From assembly GCF_019599185.1 (NCBI RefSeq), contig NZ_JAIEUL010000014.1, forward strand, positions 1 through 64,000: 64,000 nucleotides of DNA. Direction: 5' to 3'. The stretch is from Cryobacterium inferilacus (GTDB lineage Bacteria; Actinomycetota; Actinomycetes; Actinomycetales; Microbacteriaceae). The number at the start of each line of letters is the position of its first letter. Positions within the stretch are counted from its first letter, which is position 1. The position numbers and the translations under genes were made by a program. This document shows, piece by piece, positions 55,674-63,768 of the stretch. The notes beneath the pieces are model-generated. The model had not been told where the DNA came from and did not search any database. It saw nothing but the letters and a program-made list of their open reading frames with translations.

Positions 55674-55753
55674 CCGCCCGGTAACCTGATCTCGGGGGCG
55701 CGAGGCCTCCGTCGGCCTGCGCCGACTCAGCAGAGCCGACGAAAGAGACCCCC

Positions 55754-56191
55754 ATGATGACACCCGCCGCGGCGATCGCATCCGTTTTTCGCAAGTACGC
55801 CGACTTCACCGGCCGCGCCCCGCGCAGTGAGTACTGGTGGTTCGGCCTGCTGCTCTGGGTCGTGTTCTTCGTGTTGCTGATGGTGCAGTTCATCCCCACC
55901 GGCACCACGGACTACGGCTACACCTCGTACAACCTCTCCATCGTCACGATGCTCCTGGCCCCCATTGTGGCCATCGGGGTGCTGCTGCCGTCGCTTGCGG
56001 TGCTCGTGCGCCGGCTGCACGACGCGAACTTCTCCGGCTGGTTCGTGCTGCTCGGCCTCGTCCCGGTGGTCGGCAGCGTTGTGCTGCTCGTGCTCACCCT
56101 GCTGCCGAGCAACCCCTCTGGCTCCCGCTTCGACGTGACCCGTGAGCCCAAGGCCGCCGGTCTGTCCTACCAGGGCTCCGGCCTGCGCTAA
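55754..56191 (+). CDS. DUF805 membrane protein
   Basis: The 145-residue protein matches DUF805: FRKYADFTGRAPRSEYWWFGLLLWVVFF at the N-terminus (the R-x-x-R-S-E-Y-W motif) and RRLHDANFSGWFVLLGLVPVVG near the end, with four membrane helices. Bacterial DUF805 proteins are uncharacterised. It stands alone with GTCGGTTCGCC-type GC-rich flanks and is followed by an unrelated gene on the opposite strand. Confidence 0.88.
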   Translation: MMTPAAAIASVFRKYADFTGRAPRSEYWWFGLLLWVVFFVLLMVQFIPTGTTDYGYTSYNLSIVTMLLAPIVAIGVLLPSLAVLVRRLHDANFSGWFVLLGLVPVVGSVVLLVLTLLPSNPSGSRFDVTREPKAAGLSYQGSGLR

Positions 56192-56248
56192 CCCCGCCCC
56201 CGGCCCGGGGCGGTCCCGCCGGTCGTCGGTCCGGGCCGGCGCTGATAC

Positions 56249-56830
56249 TCAGACGCCGAGGTCGGTGCGCGGCTCGGGCTCGCGGGGCGTACGCCCGGTG
56301 AGGCGGCGTTCGAACCAGTACAGCAGCTCAGGGCGCAGCCGGTTGAGCTCGGTGAGTGTCATCGGGTCGGGCACCCGCACGACGGGCGCCCCCAACTCGT
56401 CGGCGACGAGATCCATGGCGCCGCGCGAGTAGAACTGACCGCGCATCCGCACCAGCAGCTGGCCGTCGGCACCGGTCACGAACAGCTGCGGATGCGTGTC
56501 GATGGCGCCGCTCTGGTACAGCTCGAGCACCACGACACTGACGACCTGGTCACGGCTGAAGCTCGCCATCCGGCCGAAGAAGCCGCGCTCGCTGATGCCG
56601 GTGTCGTCGACCCAGATGCAGGTTCGCATGAACCCGAGGATGCCCACGAGGGCGGCGATCATCACCACGGCCTGGGCGATGGCCACGGGAACCCACTCGC
56701 CGAGCGGGATGGTCAGCCAGTACAGCACCGCGAAGACCGGTGCGAAGAAGGCGAGAATGGACAGCGTCGTCTGCCGAAGCAGATGGCCGTGCGGCCTCAA
56801 CACCTGCGCGCGAAAACGTGCGCTCGTCAC
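56249..56830 (-). CDS. membrane protein with a PH-like domain
   Basis: The 193-residue protein (GTG at 56830, V-T-S-A-R-F-R) has two N-terminal membrane helices (LSILAFFAPVFAVLYWL, VAIAQAVVMIAALVGILGF) and a C-terminal beta-rich domain: TCIWVDDTGISERGFFGR and SFSRDQVVSVVVLELYQSG, of the bacterial PH-like type. An upstream extension to 56983 is non-coding by composition. Small membrane PH-like proteins are uncharacterised. It is divergent from the potassium transporter. Confidence 0.65.
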   Translation of the reverse strand: MTSARFRAQVLRPHGHLLRQTTLSILAFFAPVFAVLYWLTIPLGEWVPVAIAQAVVMIAALVGILGFMRTCIWVDDTGISERGFFGRMASFSRDQVVSVVVLELYQSGAIDTHPQLFVTGADGQLLVRMRGQFYSRGAMDLVADELGAPVVRVPDPMTLTELNRLRPELLYWFERRLTGRTPREPEPRTDLGV

Positions 56831-56984
56831 TTTCCCCACCCTCGTGTCCCCCTCGCCGGTGTACTTAGAGTATGCCCCATCTTCGGGTGGCCCAGTAGAC
56901 ACCGTTCGGGGGGTACAGCACGGCCGTTCAGACCGGGTGCAACGGATGGCTGTGCCCGGGCAATCCGGGTCGTAGAGTAGCAAA

Positions 56985-58352
56985 GTGAACTCGCGGGCAG
57001 CATCCGGGCGGGGCCCGCAGCGGCCGAGGTTTCGCCTGCACCCGGCTCAGGCCGTGGCGATCGGCTTCGCCGGGGCCATTCTCGTGGGCACCGCCCTGCT
57101 GATGCTGCCGATATCCAGGGTCGGACCCGGCGGGGCCTCCTTCATCGAGGCGATCTTCACCGCCACCTCCGCCGTCTGCGTGACCGGGCTCACCGTGGTG
57201 GACACCGCCCTGTACTGGACACCGTTCGGGCAGGTGGTGATCCTGCTCCTCATCCAGGTGGGCGGCTTCGGGGTCATGACTTTCGCGTCGGTGATCGGGC
57301 TGGCCGTGGTGCGGCGGTTGTCGTTGCGAGCGCGCGTCACCGCCGCATCCGAGGTGCGCAGTGTGGGCCTGGAAGACGTCAAGGGTCTCGTGGTCGGTGT
57401 CGTCACGATCTCCCTGATCGTCGAGGGCGTGGTGGCGGTGCTGCTCAGCCTGCGTTTTCTGTTCGGCTACGGGGAGCCGCTCGGCCAGGCGATCTGGTTC
57501 GGCGTGTTCCACGCGGTGTCGTCGTTCAACAACGCCGGGTTCGCGCTGTTCAGCGACAACCTGATGAGCTACGCGGTCGACCCGTTCATCTGCCTGCCGA
57601 TCGCCGCCGCGGTGATCCTCGGCGGGCTCGGCTTCCCGGTGATCGTGCAGCTGCGCAAGCACCTGCGCTCGCCGCTGCTCTGGACGATGAACACCCGCAT
57701 CGTGCTGGCCGGCACGGTAACCCTGCTCGTCGCCGGCACCGTCTACATCACCGCAGTGGAGTGGTCGAACTCGGCCACGCTGGGCCCGCTGGACTGGCCG
57801 GCGAAGCTGCTCGTCGGGTTCTTCCAGTCGGTGCAGACCCGCACGGCCGGCTTCAACAGCATCGACATCGGCGCCATGGACTCCGCCAGCCTGCTCGGTA
57901 TGGACGTGCTGATGTTCATCGGCGGCGGCCCGGCCGGCACCGCGGGCGGTATCAAGATCACCACCTTCGCGGTGCTGTTCTTCATCCTCGTCGCCGAGGT
58001 GCGCGGCGACAGCGTCGTCAACGTCTTCGGCAAGCGGCTCTCCCGCGCCGTGCACCGCCAGGCGATCACCCTCGTGCTGCTGGCCGTGTTCGTGGTCACC
58101 GCCGCCACCGCGGCGCTGATGCTGCTCACCGACATCGGCCTGGACGCCCTGTTGTTCGAGGCGGTCTCGGCGTTCGGCACCGTCGGCCTGTCCACCGGCA
58201 TCACGGCGAGCCTGCCAGCGGCCGGCCAGGTCATCCTGATCGTGCTGATGTTCATCGGCCGGCTCGGCCCCATCACCTTCGCCTCCGCCCTGGCCCTCCG
58301 CGAGCGGCCCGCCACGTACGAACTCCCGAAGGAGAGGCCCATCATTGGCTAA
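56985..58352 (+). CDS. Trk/Ktr potassium transporter membrane subunit
   Basis: The 455-residue protein is a TrkH/KtrB-type potassium channel subunit with four M1-P-M2 repeats. Selectivity-filter-like segments occur at TSAVCVTGLTVVD, SSFNNAGFALFSDN, TAGFNSIDIG and GLSTGITASL. The pore Gly residues are conserved in all four. Start GTG. It overlaps the cytoplasmic TrkA partner by eight bases (58345-58352), so they are translated together. The pair imports potassium, with the second protein gating it. Confidence 0.93.
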   Translation: MNSRAASGRGPQRPRFRLHPAQAVAIGFAGAILVGTALLMLPISRVGPGGASFIEAIFTATSAVCVTGLTVVDTALYWTPFGQVVILLLIQVGGFGVMTFASVIGLAVVRRLSLRARVTAASEVRSVGLEDVKGLVVGVVTISLIVEGVVAVLLSLRFLFGYGEPLGQAIWFGVFHAVSSFNNAGFALFSDNLMSYAVDPFICLPIAAAVILGGLGFPVIVQLRKHLRSPLLWTMNTRIVLAGTVTLLVAGTVYITAVEWSNSATLGPLDWPAKLLVGFFQSVQTRTAGFNSIDIGAMDSASLLGMDVLMFIGGGPAGTAGGIKITTFAVLFFILVAEVRGDSVVNVFGKRLSRAVHRQAITLVLLAVFVVTAATAALMLLTDIGLDALLFEAVSAFGTVGLSTGITASLPAAGQVILIVLMFIGRLGPITFASALALRERPATYELPKERPIIG

Positions 58353-59058
58353 ATTCCGGTCGTCATCGTTCTCCCTGTTCAACCAACGGCAGCCTGCGAG
58401 GATGGCCGAGGAGGATTCCGTCGTCGTCATCGGTCTCGGTCGGTTCGGCAGCGCCCTCGCCCTCGAGCTGATGGCGAACGGCACCGAGGTGCTCGGCATC
58501 GACGCCGACGAGGAGATCGTGCAGGCGCACAACCGGCTGCTCACCCACGTGGTGCGGGCGGACTCCACCAAGGAAGACACCCTGCGCCAGCTCTCGGTGC
58601 CGGAGTTCAGCAGCGTCGTCGTCGCCATCGGCGGCGACATCCAGGCCAACATCCTCACCGCGTCGCTGCTGCTCAAGCTCGGCATCCCCAACATCTGGGC
58701 CAAGTCGGTGAGCGAGCCGCACGGCGAGATCCTGCGCCAGCTGGGCGTGAAGCACGTGATCTACCCGGAGAAGGACATGGGCAAGCGCGTCGCCCACCTG
58801 GTGCGCGGCGTGATGCAGGACTACATCGACATCGGTGAGGACTTCGCCCTGATCAAGACGGCCCCGCCGCAGGAGATCCTCGGCCGGCCGCTGAGCGAGA
58901 CCAAGGTGCGCACCGTGCACGGGGTCACGGTCACGGCGTTCCACCGCGCCGGCCTGGGCTGGAACTACGCCACCATGGACACCGTGATCGAGGCGGGCGA
59001 CATCATCCTCGTCGCCGGCCAGACCCAGCGGGTCGAGTCGTTCAGCCGGTTGCGCTGA
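58345..59058 (+). CDS. TrkA/KtrA potassium uptake regulatory subunit
   Basis: The 237-residue protein is a KtrA-type regulator with an N-terminal RCK Rossmann domain (VVVIGLGRFGSALALELMANG, an NAD or ATP site) and a C-terminal TrkA-C domain starting about residue 160. It binds nucleotides and opens the KtrB-like subunit. The start is TTG within the permease gene, overlapping by eight bases. Its size, near 220-240, matches KtrA rather than the double-length TrkA. Next gene begins one base before the stop. Confidence 0.92.
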   Translation: MAKFRSSSFSLFNQRQPARMAEEDSVVVIGLGRFGSALALELMANGTEVLGIDADEEIVQAHNRLLTHVVRADSTKEDTLRQLSVPEFSSVVVAIGGDIQANILTASLLLKLGIPNIWAKSVSEPHGEILRQLGVKHVIYPEKDMGKRVAHLVRGVMQDYIDIGEDFALIKTAPPQEILGRPLSETKVRTVHGVTVTAFHRAGLGWNYATMDTVIEAGDIILVAGQTQRVESFSRLR

Positions 59059-59294
59059 TGAGCTCGCCACTGGAGTTTCTGACCGGCGCCGAACTGGGCA
59101 CGCGGGTCGTGGTGCGCACCACCGTCGAGGGTGGCTACACGGATGCCCTCGGCTACCTCCGCTCCCGCGACGCCACCCACTGCACGGTCGAGACCAAGCG
59201 CGGCCTGGTGAGCCTACTGCTGGCCGAGGTGGTCGCCGCCAAAGAGGTGCCGCCGCCCCCGCCCCCTCGCCCGCGCCGCCACGTCGGCGACTAG
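59058..59294 (+). CDS. small SH3-like domain protein
   Basis: A 78-residue protein beginning MSSPLEFLTGAELGTRVVVRTTVEGGYTD. The stretch GTRVVVRTTVEGGYTDALG with DATHCTVETKRGLVSLLLAEVVAAKEVPPP resembles the SH3-like domain found at the N-terminus of Rv0428c-type GNAT proteins, here without an acetyltransferase. Tail is Pro/Arg rich. It overlaps the KtrA gene by one base, so it is part of the same operon. Function unknown. Confidence 0.7.
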   Translation: MSSPLEFLTGAELGTRVVVRTTVEGGYTDALGYLRSRDATHCTVETKRGLVSLLLAEVVAAKEVPPPPPPRPRRHVGD

Positions 59295-59318
59295 CCGTTC
59301 CGGGCCCCCGCCGGGCGC

Positions 59319-60629
59319 TCAACCGGGCGGCAGCGCGTCGGCCCGTCGCCGCAACGCCGCACGCACTCTCGCGTCGCCGGCCAGCTCCACCGCCCGGTCG
59401 TACGCGGCCCGGGCATCCGTAGGCCGACCCGCCCGACCCAGCAAGTACGCGCGGGTGGCCCAGAGCGGCTGGAACGCCGCGGTGTCCGCCCGCTCGCGCA
59501 CGAGGGCGTCGAGCGCGCCGAGCCCGGCGCCGGGGCCGTGCACCTCGCCGATGACCGCCGCCAGCGCCACTCGTGCCCCCGCGGTGGGGGAGAGGCGCAC
59601 CAACGCGGTGTGCAGGTTCAGCAGCGCCGCCCAGTCGGTCAGTCCCGAGCGCGCCCGATCACAGTGCACCGACTGGATGGCCGCCTCGAGTTGAAACCGC
59701 CCGACGCGGGCCAGCGCCCGAGCGCGTCGCAGATAGTACTCACCGCGGGCGATCAGCGCGGCTTCCCACAGCGCCGGATCCTGATCGTCGAGCGCCACCA
59801 GCTCGCCCGTGCTGCTGGTACGCGCCGGCAGCCGAGCGATCGACAGGGCGAGCAGAGCGGCCAGCCCGAGCACCTCGGGTTCGTCGGGCAGCAGAGTCGC
59901 GAGGGTCTCGGCCAGGTACAGCGCTTCGCCGGCCAGCGAGTCCGGCTCGGCCCGGGCATCCGGGGTCGCGGTCGGCCAGTCGATCGCGTACGCACCGTAG
60001 ACGGCCTCGAGCACCGCGGGCAGCCGTTGCGGCAGGTCGGCGAGCGCCGGCAGTGCGAACGGGATGCGCGTGCTGCGGATGCGCCGTTTGGCCCGCACCA
60101 GCCGCTGCGCCATCGTCGACTCCGGCAGGGCGTAGGCGGCCGCGATGTCGGCGGCGGTGAGCCCGAGCACGGTGTGCAGCATCAGCGGCGTGCGCACGGC
60201 GGGGTCGATGGCCGGATGCGCGCACACGCAGAGCAGTTCGACCCGCTTGTCTGGGATGGCCTGCGCGTCGATCGCGTCGATGGCCGCGAGCGCCGAGAGT
60301 CCAGGCCCCGCGGCCGCCTGCGTGCCGCCGGCCCGTGCCCCGGCCCCACCGGCACCGGCACCGTCGAGCGTGCCCTCCTCCAGCGGAGCCCGCAGCCGCA
60401 CCGCCGCCGACTTCCACAGGTCCCTCAGCCGGTTGCGGGCCACGGTGAGCAGCCATCCTTCGGGGTTGTCGGGCACTCCGTCGCGTGGCCAGGTGGTGAG
60501 CGCGCGTTCGAAGGCATCGGCGAGGGCGTCTTCGGCCGCGGCGATGTCGCCGGTGGGCGCGGCGAGCACGGCGATCAGGCGCCCGTAGGAGGCGCGGGCG
60601 GCGAGCTCCGCCCGCGCCTGGGCGCTCAC
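59319..60629 (-). CDS. ECF42-type sigma factor with C-terminal TPR-like extension
   Basis: The 436-residue protein starts VSAQARAELAARASYGRLIAVLA and contains sigma-2 (AAAEDALADAFERALTTWPRDG) and sigma-4 (LMLHTVLGLTAADIAAAYALPESTMAQRLVRAKRRIR) regions. The C-terminal 200 residues have a helical TPR-like pattern. A DGPF partner gene upstream, overlapping by four bases (GTGA), is the mark of ECF42 sigma factors. It lacks an anti-sigma gene; regulation is thought to use the C-terminal extension in this group. An ATG 15 bases earlier at 60644 is the alternative start. Confidence 0.88.
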   Translation of the reverse strand: MSAQARAELAARASYGRLIAVLAAPTGDIAAAEDALADAFERALTTWPRDGVPDNPEGWLLTVARNRLRDLWKSAAVRLRAPLEEGTLDGAGAGGAGARAGGTQAAAGPGLSALAAIDAIDAQAIPDKRVELLCVCAHPAIDPAVRTPLMLHTVLGLTAADIAAAYALPESTMAQRLVRAKRRIRSTRIPFALPALADLPQRLPAVLEAVYGAYAIDWPTATPDARAEPDSLAGEALYLAETLATLLPDEPEVLGLAALLALSIARLPARTSSTGELVALDDQDPALWEAALIARGEYYLRRARALARVGRFQLEAAIQSVHCDRARSGLTDWAALLNLHTALVRLSPTAGARVALAAVIGEVHGPGAGLGALDALVRERADTAAFQPLWATRAYLLGRAGRPTDARAAYDRAVELAGDARVRAALRRRADALPPG

Positions 60630-61003
60630 GCCACCGCTCGCCATGCCCCATCGGTGAAGATGATCGCCGACGGGCGCACCTCGATCGCGCCGTACTGGGC
60701 GGCCGGGCATTTCGCGGCCCAGTCGAGGGCCGCGTCGAGGTCGGGCACCTCGATCACGAAGGTGCCGTTCAGGCGCTCCTTGGTGTCGGCGAACGGGCCA
60801 TCCTGAATCTGCAGGGCGCCATCCCGCATCGACACCGTCGTTGACGCCGAGACGGGCTGCAGGATGTCGGCGGAGACGAGCACCCCGGCCGCGGCGAGCG
60901 CCTTGCCGTAGGCGTCGAACGCCACCCGGCCCCACTCCATGTCTTCCTCGGTGATCCCGGCGTCCCCGGACTCCTGGCTGATGACGAGTAGTGAATACTG
61001 CAT
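60626..61003 (-). CDS. DGPF/YCII-domain partner of the ECF42 sigma factor
   Basis: The 125-residue protein has the YCII-related fold with the family motif DGPFADTKERLNGTFVIEVPD (DGPF near residue 70). Such genes sit beside ECF42 sigma factors, and some are their targets. Start is the ATG after AAAGGA (MQYSLLVISQ). The stop overlaps the start of the sigma gene, so the two are cotranscribed and coupled. The catalytic or binding role is unknown. Confidence 0.9.
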   Translation of the reverse strand: MQYSLLVISQESGDAGITEEDMEWGRVAFDAYGKALAAAGVLVSADILQPVSASTTVSMRDGALQIQDGPFADTKERLNGTFVIEVPDLDAALDWAAKCPAAQYGAIEVRPSAIIFTDGAWRAVA

Positions 61004-61148
61004 GGTTTGTCCTTTCACGCGTTACGGATACTGACACCCCTATGACGACTGAGCCAGCCCCCAAACGACACCCGTCCGCATCCGGCCACGGCCTCCGCCG
61101 TTACACTCACACTGTGCGTCAGAGCACACATTCACCGGGGGGTCGATC

Positions 61149-62279
61149 ATGCGGGATGACGCAGCGCACGCGACCGCGCGGTCCGAAACGTTCGATTCCG
61201 TCGCCGAGGAGCTGCAGCGGTTGCGCGCGCGAGCCGGCCACATCTCCTACGCGCAGATCGTCTCCCGCATCTTCGACGCCCGCCTGCTGCTCACCGACCC
61301 CGGCGCCCGCCCGCCCGGTCGCAGCACGGTCTACGACACGTTCAAGTTCGGGCGACAGCGGGTCGACGTGGCCCTGGTTCTCGAGATCGCCCGAGCGTTG
61401 GGGGCGGATGCGGCGGGGTGCCACGACCTGGAACAGCGCTGCGCGACCGTGCGCATCCGCCTCGAACGGGGAGCCCCGAGTGGCCAGGGCGGCACGCCCA
61501 CCACACTCGCGGCCGCCCTTCCCGCCACCGCAGGTGCGACCCCGTCGTCGACCAGCCCGGCCGGGCGTGTGGCCGGGGTCGCCCGGCCGCGGCGCTGCGG
61601 CGTGTACCTGCTGGTCGCGCTCGCCGCGGTGTGCCTCAATACGCTCGGACACGGGCTGGTGGCCTGGCTGGGTCTGCCGCTCTACCTCGACATGCTCGGC
61701 ACCGGCATCGTGGCGATCGCGCTGGGACCGTGGTGGGGCGCGGCTGTCGGCCTGGCCACCAACTTCGTGGCCGTGCCGTTCAACTCCGAAGCCTCGATCC
61801 CGTTCGCGGCGGTCAATGTCGTGGGCGCTCTGGTCTGGGGCTACGGGGTGCGCTCGTTCGGTCTGGGCAAAACCCTGCCGCGGTTCTTCACGCTCAACCT
61901 GCTCGTGGCGCTCACCTGCACGGTGACGGCGGTGCCGATCCTGGTGCTGCTCTTCAACGGTGACACCGGGCATTCCGGCGAATCGCTCACCGGTACGTTC
62001 TCGCTGATGGGGGAGACCCTCGTGCTCGCCGTCTTCTCGTCCAACCTGGTGTCTTCGGTGGCCGACAAGCTGATCGCCGGCTTCGTCGCCCTCGTGATCG
62101 TGGGCTCGCTGGGCCGATGGATCCCTGCCCCGGCCGGCGTGCTCTGGGCCACGGGGCAAAGCTTCGGCAGCCGTGCGCACCCGCCGGTCGCGACCACCGA
62201 ACGGCCGCTCGCGCCCACCGGCGACCCGAGCGACCTCAGCTCGGCCGCCCGCTCAGCCCGATCCGGCCCACCGCGCTAG
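61149..62279 (+). CDS. HTH-domain and ECF-type S-component-like membrane fusion protein
   Basis: The 376-residue protein joins an N-terminal helix-turn-helix region (about residues 1-90, LQRLRARAGHISYAQIVSRIF and STVYDTFKFGRQRVDVALVLEIARALG) to a membrane domain with about six helices (residues 150-330). That domain, with YLDMLGTGIVAIALGPWWGAAVGLATNF, resembles the substrate-binding S subunit of ECF vitamin transporters. No ECF ATPase or T subunit is nearby. It could be a membrane-bound regulator that reads a vitamin. A linker and an Arg/Pro tail follow. It overlaps the facing gene by four bases. Confidence 0.75.
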   Translation: MRDDAAHATARSETFDSVAEELQRLRARAGHISYAQIVSRIFDARLLLTDPGARPPGRSTVYDTFKFGRQRVDVALVLEIARALGADAAGCHDLEQRCATVRIRLERGAPSGQGGTPTTLAAALPATAGATPSSTSPAGRVAGVARPRRCGVYLLVALAAVCLNTLGHGLVAWLGLPLYLDMLGTGIVAIALGPWWGAAVGLATNFVAVPFNSEASIPFAAVNVVGALVWGYGVRSFGLGKTLPRFFTLNLLVALTCTVTAVPILVLLFNGDTGHSGESLTGTFSLMGETLVLAVFSSNLVSSVADKLIAGFVALVIVGSLGRWIPAPAGVLWATGQSFGSRAHPPVATTERPLAPTGDPSDLSSAARSARSGPPR

Positions 62280-63040
62280 TCGTCGTCGACGCCCTGCTCG
62301 AACCGGAGCACGGTCTGCTCGGCGCCTGCGTGCCACTCGAACCGGTCGCCGTCCCGCACCGCGTGCCGGTCGTCGACGATGTCCCAACCCGCTGCGGCCA
62401 GCTGCGTTAGATACTCGGTCGCGCCGCCGGGCCGACCCGCGGCGACGAACTCGTACGTGTCCGTGGTCGCCGAGCGGATCACCCGCGCATCGATGAAATC
62501 CCCCGCGGGCAGGGCGGGCACGTTCCACCCGGTCGGCAGCGCGAACGCCGGCGACACCGGGTTGACCACATAGACGAACGACACCGAGTCCGCACCGACC
62601 GGGGCGCGCACGCCGCCCACCTCCGGCAGCCATGCCGCCCAGAAACCGGTGCCCTCTTCCTGCAGGGGCGCCACACCCCACCCGGCGGCCACGGCGTTCA
62701 CCCAGGCCTTGCCGGTGTCCGCGGTGGCATCACTAGACACCAGCGTCGCCCGGCGCAGCTGGCCGTCGAACCCCACGATGAAGCCATAATCGTCGATCGC
62801 CACATCCGCCGGCACGGTGATGGTCCAGCCGGTCATCAACTCGGCGAACCGGGCATCGTGCTCGAGCGGATGCGTCGCCGCCGCGTCCGCCCCCACGGTC
62901 GAGGCGCTCTCCACGGGCACGGTGGCGCGCTGCCCCGTCGCCGCAGTGGAGCCGCTCGACACGATGGTGATCATGCCCAGACCGAGCGCGATCACACCGA
63001 GGGCGAGCGCGCCCAGCGTGTGGAGGATGCGAGTTCTCAT
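62276..63040 (-). CDS. uncharacterised secreted or membrane-anchored protein
   Basis: The 254-residue protein begins with MRTRILHTLGALALGVIALGLGMITIV, a signal or membrane anchor, and then an extracytoplasmic region of about 220 residues without a family I recognise. It is acidic near its end (ending FEQGVDDD). The ATG at 63040 follows AGGGA at a good distance. It converges with the fusion gene at 61149, sharing four bases. Function unknown. Confidence 0.65.
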   Translation of the reverse strand: MRTRILHTLGALALGVIALGLGMITIVSSGSTAATGQRATVPVESASTVGADAAATHPLEHDARFAELMTGWTITVPADVAIDDYGFIVGFDGQLRRATLVSSDATADTGKAWVNAVAAGWGVAPLQEEGTGFWAAWLPEVGGVRAPVGADSVSFVYVVNPVSPAFALPTGWNVPALPAGDFIDARVIRSATTDTYEFVAAGRPGGATEYLTQLAAAGWDIVDDRHAVRDGDRFEWHAGAEQTVLRFEQGVDDD

Positions 63041-63165
63041 GAGGTCCCTGCGAGTGCGGCCGGCGAGGTCGCACGTGCGGCCCACGATCGACGCTACCCA
63101 GCGTGGAGTGCCGTGCGGGCCGCACCGGGGCATCCGGAACAAGGCCGCACAAACCCGCACACGCG

Positions 63166-63207
63166 TAACGCGCAAAACGCCCGCGCATTAACGCGCAAAA
63201 CGCCCGC
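63166..63207. repeat. 19-bp direct repeat beside the tRNA terminator
   Basis: TAACGCGCAAAACGCCCGC occurs at 63166-63184 and again at 63189-63207. The second copy forms the left part of the tRNA terminator, so part of the terminator appears duplicated. Confidence 0.7.
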
Positions 63208-63223
63208 TCGAAAGCGGGCGTTT
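63198..63223 (-). terminator. terminator of the tRNA-Ser transcript
   Basis: AAACGCCCGCT and AGCGGGCGTTT form a perfect 11-bp stem with a CGAA loop. On the minus strand it lies 33 bases past the tRNA 3' end and is followed by TTTTGCGCG, as in rho-independent terminators. Confidence 0.8.
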
Positions 63224-63252
63224 CGGTGGCGGAGGCCAACACGTTTCACAAC

Positions 63253-63340
63253 TGGCGGAGAATGGGGGATTCGAACCCCCGAGGGCTTTCACCCAACACG
63301 CTTTCCAAGCGTGCGCCATAGGCCACTAGGCGAATTCTCC
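63253..63340 (-). tRNA. tRNA-Ser(GGA)
   Basis: The minus strand folds as a tRNA with acceptor stem GGAGAAT/ATTCTCC, a long variable arm typical of Ser (GTTGGGTGAAAGCCCTC region) and T-arm GGGGGTTCGAATCCCCC. The anticodon loop CTTGGAAAG carries GGA, reading UCC and UCU codons. The encoded CCA is at 63253-63255; the mature tRNA without CCA is 63256-63340 (85 bases). Confidence 0.93.
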
Positions 63341-63429
63341 TGAGCCGATCGATTCGTAGAGACAACGACCAGGGAAAATCTTACCTGCTTCCGAGGCCTC
63401 CGCGTGACACGTCGACGAACCGTGCGGGT

Positions 63430-63458
63430 TTGGGCGTCGGGCAGGAACGCCCTAAACT
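63430..63458 (+). promoter_or_regulatory. candidate promoter of the SRP RNA
   Basis: TTGGGC (63430-63435) and TAAACT (63453-63458), 17 bases apart, lie about seven bases before the SRP RNA 5' end. Confidence 0.5.
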
Positions 63459-63464
63459 GACTAT

Positions 63465-63552
63465 GGCTCCTCGCGTGGCGCTATCTCAGCCAACTCCCCC
63501 AGGACGGAAACGTAGCAAGGGTAACTGGGCTCTGGTGGGTGCGCGAGGAGTT
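63465..63552 (+). ncRNA. ffs: signal recognition particle RNA (4.5S type)
   Basis: The outer stem CTCCTCGCG/CGCGAGGAG closes a hairpin. The conserved SRP helix 8 core is visible: CCAGGACGGAAACGTAGCAAGGG with GGAA tetraloop-like and AGCA bulge features, then TAACTGGG. Such RNA binds Ffh for membrane targeting. A TTTT run follows at 63551-63554. Ends may vary by a few bases. Confidence 0.88.
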
Positions 63553-63579
63553 TTACTTTGCCCGGATGCGCCCGCGCCG

Positions 63580-63651
63580 GCGCCCGCGCCGTCCCGGCGA
63601 ACCGCGCCCGCGCCGCCCCGGCGAACCGCGCCCGCGCCGCCCCGGCGAACC
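63580..63651. repeat. three 24-bp tandem repeats after the SRP RNA
   Basis: The unit GCGCCCGCGCCGCCCCGGCG plus AACC is repeated at 63580-63603, 63604-63627 and 63628-63651 with one change in the first copy. It lies between the SRP RNA and the phosphoketolase start, in a non-coding position. Confidence 0.85.
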
Positions 63652-63768
63652 GGCCAGACCATCTCCCCAACTGTTCACTTGTCGGGACCAACGTCCCCCG
63701 CGCATCCAGTGGTCCGCTCCTAGACTTGGACGGCGCTACGAGCGCCAACAGAACATTTGGAGACCGCG

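Noticed and set aside
63580-63651. Three regular repeats considered as a CRISPR remnant.
   Set aside because: Units are contiguous with no spacers, short and GC rich, with no cas genes.
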